The translations under genes and the position numbers were made by a program. A model generated the notes under the pieces. The model was not told the DNA's origin and did not search any database. It saw only the letters and a list, made by a program, of their open reading frames with translations. Shown piece by piece: positions 25,070 to 39,100 of a stretch of 64,000 nucleotides of DNA. The DNA lies in contig JAQGEQ010000071.1 of the NCBI GenBank assembly GCA_034620365.1, forward strand, positions 4,650,001 through 4,714,000, in the 5' to 3' direction. Numbering within the stretch: position 1 is the first letter of the stretch; the number at the start of each line of letters is the position of its first letter. Source of the DNA: Pegea sp. RAD2-039. Lineage: Eukaryota > Chordata > Thaliacea > Salpida > Salpidae.

Positions 25070-27124
25070 ATTTTATGAAATAAAACTCTCAATTACTAAT
25101 AATTATTTAATTATAATATAATTATACTTGAAGGTAGATGATAAAGGTTTATTGATTTAAATTATGATATAAAATAACTGAAAAGTTAACTGCTGAAATA
25201 ATCATTATTAAAAGCCCAAAAATAATTATACCAAAATGAAACTAAAAGATTTAAGAAGAATGGAAAGCTGTAAAAAATGTTTTATTTAAAATTACAAATA
25301 AAATTGTTGTAAATAAATATGCAAAAGATATCAGATAAAATAAAGGTTGTATAATCAAGAAAAAGTATTGCAAACTTAATAGAAATAGAATAGTAACATT
25401 ATACTAAGATGATCAATTAAAAATATAAAGATGCTTTTATTCAAGGGCAAGATAAAATGCACATCAGACTTAAATTACACCAGAGTTTGAAAGAAAACTA
25501 AAATGGCTTTTTACAAAATTAAATCGAAAAACTCTTTCTGATTTAAAAAATTGTTATTTATTGTTGAGCTTTAAGCTATAAGCAAATCATATTATTACCC
25601 AAAAAAATTATTTTGAATTTACATTACTTACAGTTTTTTTCTTAAACTCTACTTATTTATGAACGATTAATAAATTTTCTTAAAATACTTAATGTAGTTT
25701 TTAACACAGATATATTTTTTTAGGTACCACTTAACATAAGCCCTGTGGAATTAAAACTAATAGTAGTCTGAAATAATCTGTTAGTTCTATAAAATTAAAA
25801 ATAAAGTTATTAGTTTAAGTTATTCTGTTCTTTTTTTGTTATCTATATAAGAGTAATTCAAGGAGTTGAATGCTGCTGGGCTTAGACTTACTATTTTAAC
25901 TCACTTTGAGTTTAAGACCAACTGAATTAAATATATTTAAAGTTGTTATAATTAAAAAAATAATTGTTCAGATTTAAAGATGGTTTTACAACTATTTTAT
26001 AAAAATAAAAAGAATTTTAGTGTCTTTAAGTTTTAATCGAAAGGTTCTAATGAGACTTCGACTGTTATTTGGTTTGTTGCTTTTGTAAGTTCAACTGGCA
26101 GCGTGATTAAAAATTTGGTTTTTAGTACTGGTAAAGTTAGTTTGAATCTAGCGTATGGCACAGCAGCTTTAGAAAAAATATTAGCCAATAAAATTAAACC
26201 AAGAAAAATTATTTTTCAAACATAGCTTGCAATTGGTGACTCAAGGCCTTTATTACTAATCTGTTTATAGAAGTAAGCAAAGAAGCAAATAATTCAATGG
26301 TAGTACTCTTACAAATTTTACCTTTACTGATTTATTCACATATTTGTGAAATTTATAGACTGGTCATTCAAAGTTTTTCTGAAACAAAAATTCTATTTTT
26401 TTTGTCTAGTTATATATAAATACTATATATAGAAATATTTATATTCTGGACTATAAAAATGTTTTTAATATTTTTGCAAAGATTAGTGAAAGTCAGATAA
26501 ATATCAACATTTTCTTCTTGATAGTTTAGTTTATAATCAAAGAGCTGAATGTACTGAATAACCACTTTATTTTTACGGTTTTAGGATATATCTATCTCTG
26601 TATTAATTCAACAAATCAATAGCGGTTTATTTTTAATACATGAGTTTTTAGATTGTCGAAAATCTTAAATTATTAATAAAACGTTCTTAATAGCTGAGGT
26701 GGCGAGTTTTTAATATATTTTCGAAACTATGAAAATGGTGTATTTAAATCTTAAACCGTTATTTCCAGGTAGTATAAGCAGCGTCAGAATGGAATATAAA
26801 GTGCTAAATAAGTTTAAATAAATTACCTGACAAATGTAAAAGTCATACACAACTTATTTTTATTTATGATGAAAATTGAAAGAAGAAAACATTTTTTTTA
26901 GTTTACGCTTAACAAAAGATTTTTAGTTACGTGACATAAATAAAAGTTGAAGTTTACATATTCATAAGTAAAGGTTAAGTGCAAACTGTATGTTCAAAGT
27001 TTATTCAAGGCTTTTTAATTAATTTACTTTGAAAGATACCTATTTTGGATAAATTATTTAGCCCCAATAATTCAATAAAATTATTATTTAATAAATTAAA
27101 CTTTAATAAATACATAAAATTAAA

Positions 27125-27183
27125 ATTTTAAACAACAGTACTGCGCGTAATCAACAGTATTTCGCGTAATTGTTGTTTAAAAT
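27125..27183. repeat. Inverted repeat enclosing a direct duplication
   Basis: Perfect 13-base arms ATTTTAAACAACA (27125-27137) and TGTTGTTTAAAAT (27171-27183). The loop holds two copies of an about 17-base unit of the form ACAGTA(CT)(GT)CGCGTAAT. The CpG-containing loop stands out from the AT-rich flanks. It may fold as a hairpin or be the relic of a small inverted-repeat element. Confidence 0.7.
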
Positions 27184-30100
27184 ATATTAAATAAAAGTTT
27201 TTTTTAAATTAATTCTGTTAGGATTAAAAATGATGAGTTTTTAGGATAAAACAGCTACAAAAATTGAGGCAAAAGTAGTTAACTATTTATTGGTATAAAA
27301 ATATTTTATTTCAATATCAAATTTATCAAAGTTCTTTTTGATGTAAATGCTTCAATATTAACGCAGGAAGACCTTCTGTTCTAACGAGACGTAAACAAGA
27401 ATGCGCATTAAGCTTAATTACAGCGCAAGCCTTGTTCTACATCAGTATTAGCACAGTGGTAGTTCTCCGTAAAGTTTGCTTTCTGTAAAAAGGAAATTCT
27501 ACTTTGTCATTACCATACTGTAGTTAATTTACTTTATAGCAATTTTTACTTAAGGCTTGCTCATAAAGTACAAAGTTTTATGATATCAAGTCGAGCATAT
27601 AAAGACAATTTGGCATTAAATCTGTAAAACCTTCTCATCTAAAATATTTATCAAACTTTTTTAGCTATGTTATTTATTTGTAGAAATATACCTTAAATCG
27701 CTGCAAATTCTTTGCAAAATTTAGGTGGTTTCAAAATCAATTAATGATAATTGATGAAATATGTTAATTGAAAAAAATAGCTTAAAAGCTTGTTTTATCT
27801 TCATTAAAAACGTCAACTTTTTCTTAATGAATCTATTTTCATCCTAGTTTGGTTTTCATACTTAAAATATTTCAAGACTTGTTGTTGATGCAGTCAGTTA
27901 TTTCAATGTAGCTGCTGTACGTGCTTGGGATTATAACTTGCACACACCTGCACCACATTCGAACTAACTAACAGCCAGTTTTAACTTCAGCGCATAAAGT
28001 TTAAGGTTTTAGTCAAAAAATAAGAAAGGATTTTTCATAAACTGTTCAACGTAAGCAAATTCAATATATTATCTAATTTTTAAATTGCATTTTAGATACT
28101 TTGTTTCCTTACAAGCAGTTTTTTTTTTATAAAGATGTTGAGGTGATGATTTTGCTGATATATTCTAAGAAGGTAGCTATCAAAATGCTGATGTTTGAAT
28201 TTTCAAGCAGTTTTGATAACACCCTTCTAAGAATAAGAAGCAAATTTCAAGTGGTTTTTGTAAACCTAAAAATTTCAATAAAACAAATAATAGAAATTAA
28301 AAAAGGAATACAATCTTGCTGTAGTCAATTAATTTCCGGTTTAAGTCACAAGCTCCTTGATTGACAATCATTCGTTAAAACCACACATGAAGATAATGAA
28401 AGTGATATCATGTTTAAACAAATAAGTTTGCCGAACGATTAGCAATTTTGTATAACAAACAACTCATAAATAAAAGTTGACAGTTTAATCGGTTAGGCCT
28501 ACCAATTAACTTTCAAAAACTAAAATAACTTTATTAAATAATTAAATCCAACTAGCCTAAAAAACAATTTTTCTATTTGGAGCCTAAAGCTTGAAAACTC
28601 ACTGTTATCAAATATAAAGAGAAATTTGAAACCGTTTTTCAAAAAACGAATTTAGAAAATCTAACTTAAAAACAAATTAACCTTTTTTTCTATATGAGTA
28701 TAAGATAGGGTCTAGAACTCTTTCAATTATATTAAAATTATTAGACTGCTAATGCTTTAGGAAAAACAACAAATTTATTCTAAATTTAAAGAATTGTCCT
28801 GAGATTATTTAAAACTATTTGAAAAAACATAAAATAAACATTCATATAATATTCAAGATTTAGTTGTAACTAACTGTACAAGTTGTAACACAAACGATTA
28901 TGAGCCAGTCATGGTTTTAAAAGTTTAGTTTATTATTTTATCATTTTTAAAACATACTTTAACGGAGTGATCTTTCTTATACACAATTACTGTTTATCTA
29001 ATTAAACAAATATTAAACAAAATATATCTGAAATTCTTATAAAGTTATACTAAGTTTTAAGAAAATATAAAATGTAAGACACTGTATTAAGTAAAAACAT
29101 TACTCAAAACCAAGCTGTAATAGAAATTGTAGTTATATTTTTTCCAGTTTCAACAACGAAGACTAACCAACCAATATATCAAACACAGAAGACAACTTAA
29201 TCTAATTTAAACAACAGTTGCTCCAATAACAAAAAATTAAGCTGATAGATTTAAGCGATCAGTTTGTAAGTAAAAATTTAAAACATATACTGTTAGATTA
29301 TCTATGTAAACTATAAACTAACCTTGATTGAATATTAAGCAGATGAAAGTAAGAATCCTTCATAGCTATAGTAATAAGATTACTTTAAAATACTTGCTTA
29401 AAAGCTGAATAATTTTAATTTGGTTATAAGGATAAATAGGTGGTAGAATAACGATCAGATTCATTATTTACAACCACAGAAGTAGGTAGATATATCATTT
29501 ATTTAATATTAAGTAAATTAAAAATTAACCAACAAAAGATATATTAACTAGATATATAAGTTTTCGGAAAGTTTTCTAGTTGCTATAAAACATTTACTTA
29601 GATATATTTTTGAATAATTTAAAAAACTGTAGTTTGATAAAAAGGGTGCACATCTTTTTTCGGTCATCAGGTTTCAGCAAACTTTATCTGAATCGGATTT
29701 TATGTGAAGTAAGTTATTATTAAAAATAGTAGCATTCTTAAGTAATCTAAAACTTGTTTTTCTAAACGTTCACAGAAACAGTAAAACAAAACAACTTTTT
29801 GAATAATGAAATTAAAACTTTACAAAGATTTTGAAAGTCTTTTATGTGATCTGTTACTTTAACTGTTACAACTGTTTATAATGAAAATACTCAGCTTCCG
29901 GTGTAATAGATTAAAAGTCAAATAAATTCTACACGTTTGTGATTTGATAATTACTTTTCGAAAACATAAATCATTATTTAATTCTATTTTTATTTTTTGG
30001 TGCATATTCGTTTGTGATACTTTCAGATTTCTAAAGTTATAAAAATATTTGTAAATTGAAAAATTCCTGATTACAGTTTATAATCAAAATATATGGCTAT

Positions 30101-33100
30101 TGAAGATAGCTAAAAGAAAATTGATAATTTTGTCAGATTTATCAACCTCAGCTAAATTTCTTGACAAGCAAAAAGTAAACGTTTATACAAACGATATAAT
30201 TATGACAGTTTGTAATCAGTTAATTTTAAAACTCCCTTATTTAAGATAACCAAAAATTTTGTGTTTGAATTTCACAATTTTTTTAATAACAACCTCAACG
30301 TTTAGAAAACAATATCCTTACTATTTTTGAAATATCTCAAACTAAAATATTGCTACACAATAAAAAATACTCATAATAGAAAAAAATCTTTAAACTAAAA
30401 GAGTAAAGATATCTGGAAAACCAAAAAAGTATAAATGATGTAACAAAACCAAACAAATGAATTAAAATTCTTCAGTAGCTATTATAAAATCGTTAAGAAA
30501 ATTTGTATAAATATTTTAACAGCTACAAATTGTTATATAAACTAATTAGCAAATTCAATTTCCTCTATTCAACAAAAAACTTTCATAATGAAAGCTCTTA
30601 TTTTCATGGAAATATTTCTTATACAAACTGAACAGCTTTTATAACGTTTTTAACCTAAAAGTCACTTAAAATAGTTTAGCTACAGACGGTAGGCTTTAAT
30701 GAAAGATTTAATTACTTTTAAAAGTGCAATAATTAGAAGAAACAGCTGACAACAGTTAATACTGAATCAATTCCTGCAAGTTAAGATGACTTACTGATTG
30801 AAAACAGAAAACAGTTTATAATATAAATTTTCAATAAATGCACAATTTTTAATGGTTTTGAACAACTAATTGTGTTTAGTTGAAATATTATTAATATTTC
30901 TTCAAAGGTAAAGACAAACTTTAACAAAAAAGAGATATCATTTATGCCAATTATGAAGTTATTTGAAATTAGTAAAGCTAGAAAAAAGTGCAATTGAACT
31001 GATTAATGCTGAATATTATGATATTATTATCGATATGATAGTCATTTTATAAAATTAACTCTATATGAATAAGATAATAACAGCTGTAATTAAATATTAT
31101 TTTTACATCTAATTGTGTTTCTAAAATATCTCTATTTGAATTTCATTTTGAGGTCGGCTTTCACCTTGTAACATATAGAAAATACAGTTCATTGAGATTA
31201 GAATAAAATCTGTTATCAATATAACAGTTATAAACCAATAACTAAATACTATTTTCTTCTTACAATTTTTATAAGCAAATAAGAAACCAACTCTGAGCTT
31301 AAATATCATTAAAATTGTTTTAGCTGAGCTCAATATACAGTATAGAAAAAGAAACTTTCTCAAATAACTTATCGAATTCATTACAAAAATTGTACATGAT
31401 AAATTGAACGGTTCAGTTCACTATATTTGATATTTCAAACCTGTAGTTTTACCGTTGGTTTGGAAATCTGAAAAAGTAACCAACTTAAGTAACAATAGTT
31501 ATTTCAGTTTTTTCATATGTTGCTTGTGCTTATTGTTTCATTGATCTCAATTTTGTATAAAGGTTTAATATATTTTTGATTTAACATTAAACAAGACTCG
31601 GTGGGAAGATTATAAAGATTTAGGTACAATAAAAAGTAAACTTATAAAACATTTTCATTCAGCCCTTTAATCCTAACTCTATTCTAACTACAATCTTCAC
31701 AACAAAAATAACAATATTAAATATCTAAAATTAAACAATAAAAAAAACAATGCTTAGAAAAATATTTCAACTTTTTTAGTAACATGTATTTATATATATT
31801 TTTAAAAAGGCTTAAATATCTAATACAGAAGTGTATCTTTCTAATGCTCATTGATAAATTATACCATAAACGGTCTCTCAGTATTCATTCAGCCATTTCG
31901 GACCTTAGGCTTTGTGCCAATAAATTTAATATAATGATGATTTTTGAAATATTTATGGTATAACAGTAAAGTAATTTGCCGCTGACGTAAATGTCATTCT
32001 CGTATGACCGTTGTCAATCGGTAATAGGTGTTTTTTGATAATTTAAATAAAGCTCTGTTTACAGAGTCATTGTCATTACAATACCTAAATGTCTTATTAA
32101 AAGGTATCAATCTAAAACTCATATTATAATTTTTATGGGAGAGATTTTAGTTTTTAATTATTAAATAAAAATATATTATCAAAAGTACGTTAAGGTGGAA
32201 AAGTTTTTGAAACCAAGAAAAAGCTTTTGAAAGTTATAAGTAACTTAATTATTTTGAAGTACGATATGAGTTCACATACAGTTAAAAGTATCTAATAACA
32301 AATATCAAAAGTTAATTATTTAGTAATTTGCAGTTTTCGAAATCAAAGTCATATTGATGTTCCATAAACCTTTTAAAAAATATATTTTGGTTTGCAAATA
32401 TTGATATATTAATTTAAGCTAACTAAAATGAAAAGATAAAAAAATCTTCTTTTAGTAGAAACTACTTTTAGGATAAATGATTTTACTTAATATGGGCATA
32501 GTTGCTCTCAATCAAGAGTTTAACAGTTAATATTGCAAAATTAACTTTATTGACTCTATCAGTAAATTTGAGTACTTTACAAAGAATTTAAATTTGAATC
32601 CTGACAATAAAACTCAAAGTATTTAATACGCTTTCTGTATCAAATAGGAAAGCGTTTTGTTTTTATCTTATTTCTAAATTGCATAAGTTTAATTTCTTTA
32701 TTTATTGCATAAGCGCTGAATAAGTTTTTTCGTTCTAAAAATCAGGCATGTATCTATTTGATACTGTTTATTTAATTCAAGTTTTCAATATAAACATATC
32801 AGTGTTTTTTTCATTACTTTATACTAAAGTTTTATTAAGATTAACCTAAGAACACCATTGACCATTTTCGTTTGTGAAATAACGGATTGAGAAAAGTAAG
32901 TTAGCGATTAAGTTTAAACCTACCATTTATAATCTTTATATAAAATGGCGAATAAAACTGAGTTTTGATCCTGAACACTAATATTAATTAGTAGTTGTAA
33001 TAATAATACCATTTGTACATTTATCGCTAGTTTAGTTTGTGTTGTAAAACATCAAAACTATAAAATGTTTGTTTCAAGCTGGAGTTATTAAACTACAATT

Positions 33101-34980
33101 CTATCTTTTAATTAGTTTTATCAATGTCTAGACATCATGAACAGAAAGAAATAATGTTATCATTGCAGATTTGAGCTTTTTATTTCCAATTATCAATGAT
33201 TTTTATTGGCTGTAAGCCATAAGATAATTGATTATATCTAACCACAATAAATAAATATTAAATTTATATAAAAAATTGAAGGTTACTTACTTAATGGGTT
33301 TATTCTTTTTCAACTTATATGAACGATTTGATTCTTGAAAAGTGAAAGACCTTTAATTAATTCAGTAAATGTATTTTAATTGGTACAATTGAACTTTGTA
33401 AAATGTCTAAACAAACTTATATTATTTATTACTAATGACGTTAAATGATAAATTAACCAATTAATACTTTCATAATTGGAAAGTAAAGTTACCTAAATCA
33501 ACAAAATATCAATAAAATAAAATTGATTTACAAAAAACTGAGAAAATGTATATTTAGTGGACACTACTAATCATTTTGTTTAACTTGAAAGCTACATCTC
33601 CATCTTTAACAAATATATTTCAAAATGATTAAGTTTAGAATGTTTACTTTTATTAGGTCAAGTGAACTCATTATTTTGAATTATTATTTGCAATAAGATA
33701 TTAAGTTTTGATATTTTATTTGTATCAAATTTTGTTTGGGTCCATTTCTAAACTTTAAATACCATTTAAACTTATATACTTTTTATAATATTTTTAAAAA
33801 TTGTAATTAAAATGTTATTTACAAATGAACATTTAAAATTTTATGAAATTGTTGAAAGAGAAACTCATATATAAAAGTGAATTACACAAAAGTGTATGAA
33901 TTGTAATTTAATGTATTTCAGTTTATGAATGACTCATATTTGTAAAAATAATAAAAGAAGATATAGTATTTAAAACAATGGATTATGTCTTAAAGTTGTT
34001 TTAGAACGATTTTATTTAATAGTTAAGAAAAATCATATTACAAAAAATTTATTAAAGCTAACTGTTTTGCAAACAAATTTGTTAATTTTGTTGTTATCAT
34101 AATTTTTTAAATTGAATAAATTATATATCTCACAATTTAATTTTTTTGATTTATAATAAAAATTTTTACATTAGCAGAATCTTTTTATAATGAAGTAAAA
34201 TTAGGTATATAACCCAACAGGAAATATATTTGTTTGGTAACTTAGCCTGGCTTTTAACTGAGACAAAGTTTTTGAACTGAAAATAAAATCTAATTGAAAG
34301 AAAGTTTATAATTTTTTAGATAATCAAACAATTTGCTTACCAATAGCTTAGCTGAGATATAATATTTTGATCAAAAAACCTGTTAAAACAAAATGATTAA
34401 AATATATTTACTTTTGGTATACCTAATATAAGGTGTGAACAACTTAAAAAACAACTTTTTCTTAATCTCATCAAACAAATCATCAAATATTTTTATCATT
34501 TAATCATTACCCGTACTATAAATATGGAATAAAATATTCATCAAATCTATAAAACAGTTAATTGGAAATTATCTTAAAGATTTATTCTAAAAAGTATAAT
34601 AGTATTAGAACATCAGATGAAAAATGAATATTTTCTTATTAAAAATAGCCAGCAGTTTATCCCAGTTTCGACAAAAGAAAATTTCTTTAACTTAATTTTT
34701 AAATTAAATCATTCAGCTAGTGAGAGTAAACTCATATCTCCCTGCTTAAGTCTACACAAGGATCAAAATAAAAAAAATCTTTTAAATTTTTACTCCTGAA
34801 TTTTTTATGGCAGGTTTATACTACAAAAACAATAAAGATAATAAATATTGATTATTATATTCTATTTATAAAACGGAATTAAAACTAGGAATATTTGAAT
34901 TAAAGTATTAAATATTTATTATAAAGATAATATAACTGTTATGCATGAATGAAATACTTAAAAATATTATAGGTTCCACC

Positions 34981-35117
34981 TAGGCGCAGTTGCATCAGTC
35001 CTTCTGTTCCGCTGTATAACCTAGCTTGGCGTAGAGAGTGGAATTCTACTGCATGGGCAACAACTGGATCTGGATAATTTCTGCCCTGGATTTCAGCATG
35101 GTTGTACTCCACATTGT
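34981..35117 (-). other. GC-richer islet with an open frame on the minus strand, possible exon
   Basis: About 140 bases with balanced composition in very AT-rich DNA. The minus strand has an open frame of about 60 codons from a possible acceptor (TTGATAG). It includes EIQGRNYPDPVVAHAVEF and SLRQARLYSGTEGLMQLRL. It could leave through a donor (CGCCTAG|GTGGAA) or read on to a TAA, with AATAAA on the same strand about 35 bases later. The plus strand also has a shorter open frame. I do not recognise the peptide. It could be a lone exon, a terminal exon, a transposon relic or a noncoding RNA. Confidence 0.35.
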
Positions 35118-36015
35118 GGTTACTATCAATATTTTAGATTGACAGAAGGTAGAGAAATGATAAGCAGTTTTGACTGTTGTAACATTGATGTTTGCTAAAA
35201 AGCTAGTTAAGTAAGCAATTTAACAGATTAGAATTTTTCTACAAAACGAAGCTAACTACCCGAAAGTGTTGACATATTAACTGTTCTTGCTTTCAAAATT
35301 ACAAGCTCATAAGAAAAATAGAATAATGTGGTAGAAGTTAATTAAATTTTATAAAATACATTTCTTTCAAACTCAAATGTTTGAATATTTACCTTTTTCA
35401 AGAAATTCGTTTTTTTTTATTTTCTAAATTATTGCGCAATAAAGTAATCGTGTAGGAAACCCACAATCGGGCTTTTTTAAAACCCGCTTCAAAAAAAAAG
35501 TACTTATTGTATTTGATCATGTCTATCAAATGTCCTTTGATTTACTAAATTGTGATATTCCCCCAAAAAGTTTTTACATTGAATCTTTGTTATACGATTT
35601 AAAAACTGTTCAAGAATAGTGTTTATAGAAAACAACTCAAAAAATACTTTTAAATATTAACTAGTTGCTGCAAAATACCAACAATTGAAAACAACTTTTT
35701 AGCAGTTGCTTCGTTAGACTTTTTGAGTTGAAATAACTTATAATAAAATATTATATAAAAAGTTAAACAATAAGATTTATAAAAAATTAAACTATAATTG
35801 AAAATCTGATTAAATTTATATATTTATTGTACATTTAAACAACTTTAAACAGAAAGATTTGTTCAAAAGTAATCATAAAAAGTTAAAATGTATTTTTGCT
35901 GATAAAACTCTCAGTCTAGTGCGAATGACAAATAAAAAAAACCCACAACTCACAAAAATTTGAAACTTTTCAAGAAATAAATAACTTAATTTTTTTTTAT
36001 ACAGAATCACGAATC

Positions 36016-36186
36016 TAGCTAAACTGACTCAATATTCACATGAGGCTATTGAGGGAAACAAAAGACGACTCTACCACCTAATGTCTGCTTACTCAGCTTC
36101 GAGGCTCCATCGAGCTAGACCGAGCACACTTCCTCATTTGCATATAAGTTTTGTGCACGACTATAAGGCAACAGCTATTTAGCAAA
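36016..36186 (+). other. GC-richer islet with octamer motif and 57-codon open frame
   Basis: Balanced composition after a long T tract and CAG (possible acceptor TTTTTTATACAG). The plus strand is open for about 57 codons to a TAG, with no recognised homology. An octamer ATTTGCAT at 36136-36143 runs into TATAAG. The ATTTGCAT element is common in snRNA and histone promoters. I could not find an snRNA or histone gene beside it. Either a short exon or a regulatory element. Confidence 0.3.
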
Positions 36187-39100
36187 CACTGAAGTAACAG
36201 TAGAATGTTGGCGATGAATAGAATTATTTCGCGTTATATTTCTTATTATTCTTTCATTGAATTCTGTATTTGATCGAAAAAAAAAAAAAATTATTTAAAA
36301 ATAATTTGTAAAAAATCAATTTGTTACCAAGTTTTTATATCACTGAAAAAAAAACATAATTGTTGAGAAATGATAATTTTAGTAACTAACCATTAATTCA
36401 AATTTATGATAAAGTGTTTATATACTAAAATTAAGTTTATCTAGAGTTTTTACATTTGTAAAAACATGTATATGACTGTTTTTTAAAACAAATTATCATT
36501 TATTTAATCATAGTATTTAACATGATTCCATATATACAAATTGAATCGTTTATTAAAACGAATAAACCATTTTTGACAGTTAGCATTTGTTAGCAACAAA
36601 AGTTGCTATTTGTTAGTCAAAATATTTACTGAATAGTTCGTAGAAATACTTCATGTACTAAATAAGTTAATTAATAACTCAGAGGTAAAACCAGTTGTAA
36701 CTAACTTTTGTAAAGATGTTCACAATAAAAAAAGTATTTATTCATTTTTAAAAAGGACAACTTATAATCATATGAACTTTTTATAAAGTATTTCAACAAT
36801 TATTTTGCTATAATAAATGTTATTTTTGTATAAATACTTTTTACAGATTACTATTTTTAAATACAATTGTAAATTTTTTAACTCTTATTTAGATCTTATA
36901 ATATAAATTTAAATTTTTACACTTTAAAAGTTATGAGTTAAAAAAGCACAATTTTATCAGGTTACTACATGTAACAACTTATACTATGCTAGTTTTGTAC
37001 ATAGAAAATGTTGTATTGTAGGTTTTTGTAAACGTATTACAACAACTATCATAAAAACTCTTAAAACACCATATATCAAGTTAAAGAAGCAAGCTGAAAA
37101 CCAGTTTTAGATAAATACTTAGTTTAGTCATAAAAAAATATTAGAACAAGTAAAAATTTGCATAAGTTAATAATTCATAATGTTTATTCTGTTTTTTAAA
37201 GAAAAAATCTTTATCAGTTTTTTGAAAATCTTTCAGTAGACAAGCTTTTTATTGCAAAGTCAAAATGATATACATAAAAACGCCGAAAGTACAGTTTAAT
37301 TTGCTGATTTGTATAAAGCTTGAACTTTTGTAAGAGCTAACACGAAAAGCAAAATGATTTTAAATTTCGTTTATTTTGAATATTTTATATTAATTATATT
37401 TTTACAAAACCTGTTATAAGAAAATATATAATAAAAAATATTCAGATATTCATCTAAATTATTGTTATCTCTATTGTGATTTTAAAACCAGTGAAGCGGA
37501 ACATCGTCAGTAGTAAAACTTGCCCAGTGAGTTTTTATGGCTCTACAATTTCTTTAGCTTACAGTAACCTTTATTTGAGAAACATTTGAAAGTTTAAAAT
37601 GTTGAAAGAATTGGTTATAATATTATTTTAGGAAAGCTACTGAATATTTTTCCATTATTGGCGTAAACATCATTTTAGAACTCCTTGCTTATCTAAACTT
37701 GGCAGAAATGCTTGTCGGTCTTTTTCATTTGTTTTATAAACAACGGTTTGAATAGAAATATGTCAGGGCAAGAAAAAACAATGTTTGCTGGGAACGTTTT
37801 TAAAAACAATATAAAATACTGAGATATATTTTTGTTGTTAAATTATTATGATGAAATTAATTCTGCGTTAAATTCGAAATTTAAATAATTTAGAATATGT
37901 TTCGGCAAGTTATTATTAATTCAACTTATAATTTTATTAACTTGTTTTTTAATTATAAAAACTATTTTTTAAGTTATCTGGTAGTTAAATTATTTTGTGG
38001 TTTGACAAATGATTAACCACCTTACATATAGTCGTTCTTAAATAATATCTACAAACAATTTTAAACCATAAATTAAAAGAAAATTTATTATAGCTTTCTT
38101 GGCTCAATTGTTAGTGGTAAAAGATGTATAAATTAGATTTACAAAAGTCTTTGAAATTTCTCACAACAAAGATCTCTATAATCGGTGAAAATTACAAAAA
38201 CAACTTTGTTAATAATCTTTTTTCTGTTACCCCATAAACTATTAGAATTATGATTAAAAAATGTATTAAACAAATGTGACTTTATTAAAAGTCTAAAAAG
38301 CATTTTCAAATTAAGATAATTTAATTTGGTGGTAATTTCCTATTTTTTAATAAAAAATATTATTTTAAATGTATAATAAAAAAAGCATTATGTTATAATG
38401 TTTGAAATTTGTCTCAAATAACTTTTATATATGATTTTATTAATGGTTAGATTAACTAATCATTTTTTTCAAACAAATAAAAAGCAAACAATTATAATTC
38501 TCATCTTTTCAAAATAATTTCATTTTAAATGCTTATAAAAGAGGTAACAGTGAAAAAGTAAATCTATATTTTCTGCAATTGCTAAAATTTGATAAAAATG
38601 AATTAAAATATTAATTTTTTGATAAAAAATATCAGATGAAAATCAGATACTTTGAAACTGGGAACATAATTCAAATAATTTTTTTAACTTTTTGTTTAAA
38701 AGTGACTTTCTTTGAATAGAAGGAAGTAGAAAACCTGGCTAATTATACAGATACAAGCTTTGTTGACAAAACAATTACAACTTTGGTTATAAAAATCAAG
38801 AAAAGCGTTTGTTTCTGACAAATAGTACATTTTTATTTGTTATTAAGAGACATCATATTGTTCAATACACTGTGTGATGCCTGTAAACAAAATAAAGCAA
38901 ATTTTTCCTTGGCAATGTGAGAGACAATACTGTAAAGGATATGCAAACAAAACTTTAATCAAACTTGAATAATCTTTGTTAAACACTTACAACTTAAATC
39001 ATAAAAAACATTTTTGTTAAAGCGTGTAATGTTTACCAAACTTAAACTTGTAAGGTTAGACTAATTGAAAATTATTTTGGGTTGACATGTTTCCTCGAAA

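Noticed and set aside
27448-27462. tRNA A-box-like TTAGCACAGTGGTAG
   Set aside because: No matching B box or cloverleaf within 100 bases, so not a tRNA gene. Could be a chance match.
28101-28364. 87-codon plus-strand frame
   Set aside because: Starts with TTG, AT-driven composition, no splice or poly(A) context that sets it apart from chance.
31121-31381. 86-codon hydrophobic minus-strand frame
   Set aside because: Composition is Leu/Ile/Phe-rich as expected from AT-rich DNA; no acceptor before the start and no homology.
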